From contig NZ_JQMM01000001.1 of the NCBI RefSeq assembly GCF_000744735.1, positions 1,674,001 to 1,738,000 on the forward strand: a stretch of DNA of 64,000 bases, read 5' to 3'. The DNA is from Porticoccus hydrocarbonoclasticus MCTG13d (GTDB lineage Bacteria; Pseudomonadota; Gammaproteobacteria; Pseudomonadales; Porticoccaceae). Positions within the stretch are counted from its first letter, which is position 1, and each line of letters starts with the position of its first letter. This document shows, piece by piece, positions 60,777 to 64,000 of the stretch. The notes under the pieces were generated by a model that was given only the letters and a program-made list of their open reading frames with translations, did not search any database and was not told the origin of the DNA. Position numbers and translations under genes: made by a program.

Positions 60777-61746
60777 CTTTTGTCTCCTCTGCTGGTGTCT
60801 TCACCGGGACGGTATTGACCTCCCTGAAAAGGGTTTCAAGATCGCGTTTTTCCTGGCTGATGCCATAGATATCGATGTCCGCTTGCACCAGCAGCCGGGT
60901 TATTTCAGGGATCAGTTTTTGTGGGTTGGTGTCTCCCTCAACACGCAGGCGGTAGTTGAAAGGCGATTGGTTGGCTTGAGCCGTATGGTCGGGCAGTGGC
61001 TCAATAGCAAGCTCATCTTCTAATGAAGACAATGCTGAATTCACGGCTGTTATGCCGGAGGATGCTACCAGGAGCAATGTGTTGCTCCTGCGCAATTCCT
61101 CTAGCCCTGCATCGACGGCCAGTCGGCCATGTCGAATAATCAATGCCCGATCACAAATGGCGTCCACTTCCTGCATTATGTGCGTAGAGAGAATGACGGT
61201 TGCTTTGCTGGCAAGTGTTTTAATGAGTATTCTCATCTGCTCGGTCTGAGTTGGATCAAGCCCGTTCGTCGGCTCGTCCAGAATCAGTATTCTTGGCTTG
61301 CCGAGGATTGCCTGCGCGACGCCAACGCGCTGCTTATAACCCCTTGAGAGCGTGGCTATGGGGGAAAGCAGCTTATCTACCAGTGCGGTTTCCCGAATAA
61401 CGCGTCTTATTTCCTGAACTTTATCTTCCTCTGCAAGGCCTTTCATATCACCCACATAATCCAGGTAATCGGCCACGGTCATTTCGGGATAGATGGGGAG
61501 GTTTTCCGGAAGGTAACCGATCTCAAGCTGTGCTTTTTTGGGATCGACCTGCAAATTAATATTATCTATCGTGATGCTACCGTTATTGGGTTCCAGATAA
61601 CCACTGAGCATTTTCATGATGGTGGTTTTTCCGGCACCGTTGTGGCCGAGCAGGCCGACGATTTCGCCGTGATCGATTTTGAAATTCACCTCATCCACAG
61701 CTTTAAAATCGCCATAGAAGCGGGTTAACCGGGTAACTTCCAGCAT
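60766..61746 (-). CDS. ABC transporter ATP-binding protein (GldA-like)
   Basis: The 326 residues show Walker A GHNGAGKTTIMKML (about 34-47), Q-loop, the signature LSRGYKQRVGVAQA and Walker B RILILDEPTNGLDP, then a C-terminal extension of about 100 residues typical of this branch. AGGAGG sits just upstream of the ATG at 61746. First gene of the ATPase, permease-GldG, DUF4340 operon. The 288-bp region upstream has no gene and must carry the promoter. Substrate unknown. Confidence 0.94.
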   Translation of the reverse strand: MLEVTRLTRFYGDFKAVDEVNFKIDHGEIVGLLGHNGAGKTTIMKMLSGYLEPNNGSITIDNINLQVDPKKAQLEIGYLPENLPIYPEMTVADYLDYVGDMKGLAEEDKVQEIRRVIRETALVDKLLSPIATLSRGYKQRVGVAQAILGKPRILILDEPTNGLDPTQTEQMRILIKTLASKATVILSTHIMQEVDAICDRALIIRHGRLAVDAGLEELRRSNTLLLVASSGITAVNSALSSLEDELAIEPLPDHTAQANQSPFNYRLRVEGDTNPQKLIPEITRLLVQADIDIYGISQEKRDLETLFREVNTVPVKTPAEETKDAA

Positions 61747-62034
61747 GTGTCCTCCTACGCTGACGTAATTTTATTGTTTTATAACGGGGGCGATCAGGTG
61801 GTTTTCCTCAGGGGAGGGGGGCGAGCCAATATTGAGTGGTGGGATGGTGTTTCATCGCAGAATATAAACATCACTTCCGGATTTCCTGTTCTTTCGGTTG
61901 GGCTCTTTTGGCTCCAGTTGGACTGTTCAGGCTTTCAGCTGCTCATGATTGGGGCTTGGATAAAAAATTCAAGCACTCGAAATTTACAGATGGGATAAAG
62001 CAGAAAAAGTTCCCGGAAACGATGGTGAAATTGC

Positions 62035-63012
62035 TCAATCCGGTGTCACATTTTTCAATAATTCGAGACAGCCAATCTGATTCAGCTGTGTGAGTTGCTG
62101 GTCATCTTTGACCAGGATGGTGCCGGCAAACCCCAGCGCATTTATCGCCAGGTTGTTAAAGCTGCTTTGGCTTCGTGGAACAACCCAGATGTGTTCTCTG
62201 GTCATCAGCAGATTGTGTGCCGGTGCCAGGCTGTCAGCCAGATTGTGCGGCTCAAACTCACTGAGAATCCTATGATAATTGTGGCAGTTGAGCTCGGCGC
62301 AGCGTCTGATTTCATCGGACTCGTTGCCAACGGGATATGCTGTTCTTGCAACTCTGTGGGGAAATGGCAGTGTTGACTGCTTGCTGTCTTCTGCAGCCAA
62401 GGGCAGGTGTTTGAACAACGGCTCGAAGGGGTAGTTGTTGTCGGTCTCATTTTTGATCTTGGTAAAGGGAATCATCTGCAGGTGTTTGTGGGTAATGCTT
62501 GAACCGGCCTCGGGGCCGCCATTAAAAAAAACCAATCCCTGTTGGGCCTGCAGGCAAATCAACGCTGCATGAAAGTCTTCGCTATTGAGTGGTTCACGCT
62601 GATGGGCGAATTCCGTTGTTACCATCAGTATGTGATGGTCCATCACGTTAAACTTATTTAACAGGCAGCGGTAATGCTCTGTCAGTTCACCCACATAAAG
62701 CGCCGGTTCGTAGGGTAAAAAAGGGTCAAAGTCCTCGGGTTTTTTAATCTGGGAGGCCGCATCTTTGGTCGCCTTCGACTTGCGGGCAAGATTGGCCACA
62801 ACTCTGATTTGCAGGTGGAGCGTGTGTTGGTCAAGCATGACCTGTTGCTCGATACAGCGGGTGGGAATCGATTTAAGTGCACCGGATGATAGGGCCGACT
62901 TTGTAACCGTCTGTACCTGTTGCCAGAGTGCTGTCCCGGAAAGATTGGTCAATGGGTACTCCTGAATTAAACCGTTGTTGATAAATGGCCGTGTGGAAAT
63001 TATTTTGCGCAT
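62035..63012 (-). CDS. Ap4A phosphorylase-like ATP adenylyltransferase (HIT superfamily)
   Basis: The 325 residues resemble the APA1/2 family that phosphorolyses diadenosine tetraphosphate. The catalytic histidine triad is in GGPEAGSSITHKHLQMIPF (about residues 165-183), preceded by FDPFLPYEPALYVGEL and HHILMVTTEFAHQREPL, and followed by APAHNLLMTREHIWVVPRS. Ap4A degradation is linked to stress responses; the exact substrate is by family only. Divergent from trmH across 75 bp. Confidence 0.87.
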   Translation of the reverse strand: MRKIISTRPFINNGLIQEYPLTNLSGTALWQQVQTVTKSALSSGALKSIPTRCIEQQVMLDQHTLHLQIRVVANLARKSKATKDAASQIKKPEDFDPFLPYEPALYVGELTEHYRCLLNKFNVMDHHILMVTTEFAHQREPLNSEDFHAALICLQAQQGLVFFNGGPEAGSSITHKHLQMIPFTKIKNETDNNYPFEPLFKHLPLAAEDSKQSTLPFPHRVARTAYPVGNESDEIRRCAELNCHNYHRILSEFEPHNLADSLAPAHNLLMTREHIWVVPRSQSSFNNLAINALGFAGTILVKDDQQLTQLNQIGCLELLKNVTPD

Positions 63013-63087
63013 GACTCAACCTGCCTGCAAGCATCAGGTTACAATTTGTTGGATTATCAATCCGTCCCCAACCAGGCATGCTAAATA

Positions 63088-63768
63088 ATGACGCCGCAAC
63101 GCTTTGAGAAAATTCAGCACGTGCTGAACCGTCGCCAACCGGATCTGACGGTTATTACTGATCAGGTTCACAAGGGACAAAACCTTTCTGCCATCCTTCG
63201 TACCTGTGATGCCGTTGGTATCCTCCGGGTGCACGCTGTTTATGATACCGGCTATTTTCGTCCACACACGGGGACTGCAATGGGTTCTCAGAAATGGGTT
63301 AAAACCGAGGTTCACCGTAAAATTACCGAGCCCATCGAGCGGCTCCAACAGCAGGATTTTCAAGTCCTTGCTGCCCATTGCGATGGGGATGCCATGGATT
63401 ATCGTGACGTCGATTACACCAGGCCAACCGCGTTGGTTTTAGGCGCAGAAAAGCGCGGTGTCAGTGGGCCGGCACTGGATAAAGTGGACGGTTGTGTGGT
63501 GGTACCGATGATGGGCATGTCTGAATCATATAATGTCTCGGTGGCCTGTGCGATCATCCTTGCTGAGGCGCAGCGCCAGAGGGCTATTGCCGGACTTTAC
63601 CGTCAGTGTCGTCTGCCCGATGAAGAATACCACCGATTATTGTTTGAGTGGTGTCAGCCGGTGATTGCCAGGTTTTGCCAGGCGCGGGATCTTGCCTATC
63701 CTGAACTGGACGACACGGGATACCTGGTGAATCCTCAACAATTTTCAGATTTGGCAAGCCGCTCTTAG
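63088..63768 (+). CDS. trmH: tRNA (guanosine(18)-2'-O)-methyltransferase
   Basis: TrmH methylates the ribose of G18 in tRNA. The 226 residues match the proteobacterial enzyme: MTPQRFEKIQHVLNRRQPDL, the SPOUT catalytic Arg/Asn region (NLSAILRTCDAVGI), LVLGAEKRGVSGPAL and MMGMSESYNVSVACAIILAEAQRQR, with a C-terminal extension. Confidence 0.96.
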   Translation: MTPQRFEKIQHVLNRRQPDLTVITDQVHKGQNLSAILRTCDAVGILRVHAVYDTGYFRPHTGTAMGSQKWVKTEVHRKITEPIERLQQQDFQVLAAHCDGDAMDYRDVDYTRPTALVLGAEKRGVSGPALDKVDGCVVVPMMGMSESYNVSVACAIILAEAQRQRAIAGLYRQCRLPDEEYHRLLFEWCQPVIARFCQARDLAYPELDDTGYLVNPQQFSDLASRS

Positions 63769-63902
63769 TGTAATGTATGTTCGCTCTCCGGTTTTTTTAC
63801 AGTACTAATAAGTCACAAACTTGCCATGGAATATCATTAAAAAGCGATAGAATCGGTCCACTGTATTTATTTTTCGGAAGCATTTTTTAAAAGGTTCAGA
63901 CC

Positions 63903-64000
63903 ATGACAATTTACAGAGCACCCACAGCCGACATGACCTTTTTGCTCAATCACGTTTTGGCGATGGATGAGATCGCGGCATTGCCGGGTTTTGAAGATGC
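63903..64000 (+). CDS. Acyl-CoA dehydrogenase, N-terminal fragment (runs off window)
   Basis: Only the first 32 codons are visible: MTIYRAPTADMTFLLNHVL, then AMDEIAALPGFEDA. This is the characteristic N-terminal extension of a large bacterial acyl-CoA dehydrogenase group (about 600 residues). AAAAGG (63889-63894) precedes the ATG. The family assignment rests on this short segment only. Confidence 0.75.
   Translation, partial: MTIYRAPTADMTFLLNHVLAMDEIAALPGFED

Overview
The window is chromosomal DNA from a Gram-negative gammaproteobacterium of moderate GC content. Its gene order is that of conserved gammaproteobacterial housekeeping blocks: pyrG-kdsA-eno-ftsB-ispD-ispF-truD-pcm-nlpD-rpoS; iscR-iscS ... 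ndk-rlmN-pilW-rodZ-ispG-hisS-yfgM-bamB-der; rne / rluC-HAD-yceF-yceD-rpmF-plsX-fabD-fabG-acpP-pabC-mltG-tmk-holB-pilZ-tatD. The last block (no fabH after plsX, pilZ and tatD after holB) follows the Pseudomonas-type order. Lipoproteins, OmpW, BamB and KDO synthesis confirm an outer membrane. Placement near the Pseudomonadales/Cellvibrionales is inference; nothing here fixes genus or habitat.

Layout. 1-10.5 kb: nucleotide, KDO, glycolysis, division, isoprenoid and tRNA/protein-repair genes ending in the stationary-phase sigma factor. 10.5-25.6 kb: suhB/trmJ divergent pair, an eroded isc operon, then the ndk-to-der block. 25.6-41.8 kb is the accessory part: a solitary lysozyme-like gene, fumC, a palindromic MITE-like element, a DUF1232 gene, argS, bolA, a DUF4399 gene, ompW, anr with a HemN-like gene, an octanucleotide tandem repeat, periplasmic msrA, a DUF2817 peptidase-like gene overlapping a GNAT/C39 gene, and a large CHASE-GAF-PAS-GGDEF-EAL protein. 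41.8-56.8 kb: tRNA-Ser, rne, and the rluC-to-tatD fatty-acid/cell-envelope block. 56.9-64 kb: a Gld-like ABC exporter set, an Ap4A phosphorylase-like gene, trmH and the start of an acyl-CoA dehydrogenase.

Main points. (1) The isc operon is broken: iscR and iscS are intact, iscU is a recognisable pseudogene with an in-frame stop, frameshift and loss of a cluster cysteine, and iscA-hscBA-fdx-iscX are absent, their place taken by a c-di-GMP enzyme gene. (2) Next to anr lies a full-length HemN relative that has lost the radical-SAM cysteine motif and the GGGTP motif, with an Anr/FNR-like box upstream. Neighbouring ompW has a near-perfect box positioned exactly for class II activation. (3) Several otherwise conserved loci lack one member (surE, fabF, sppA). 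(4) There are three repeat structures: a 304-bp element with 23-bp terminal inverted repeats beside fumC, ten copies of an 8-mer ending in the msrA stop codon, and an in-frame hexamer repeat in the DUF4340 gene. I found no CRISPR array, prophage, integrase or rRNA genes.
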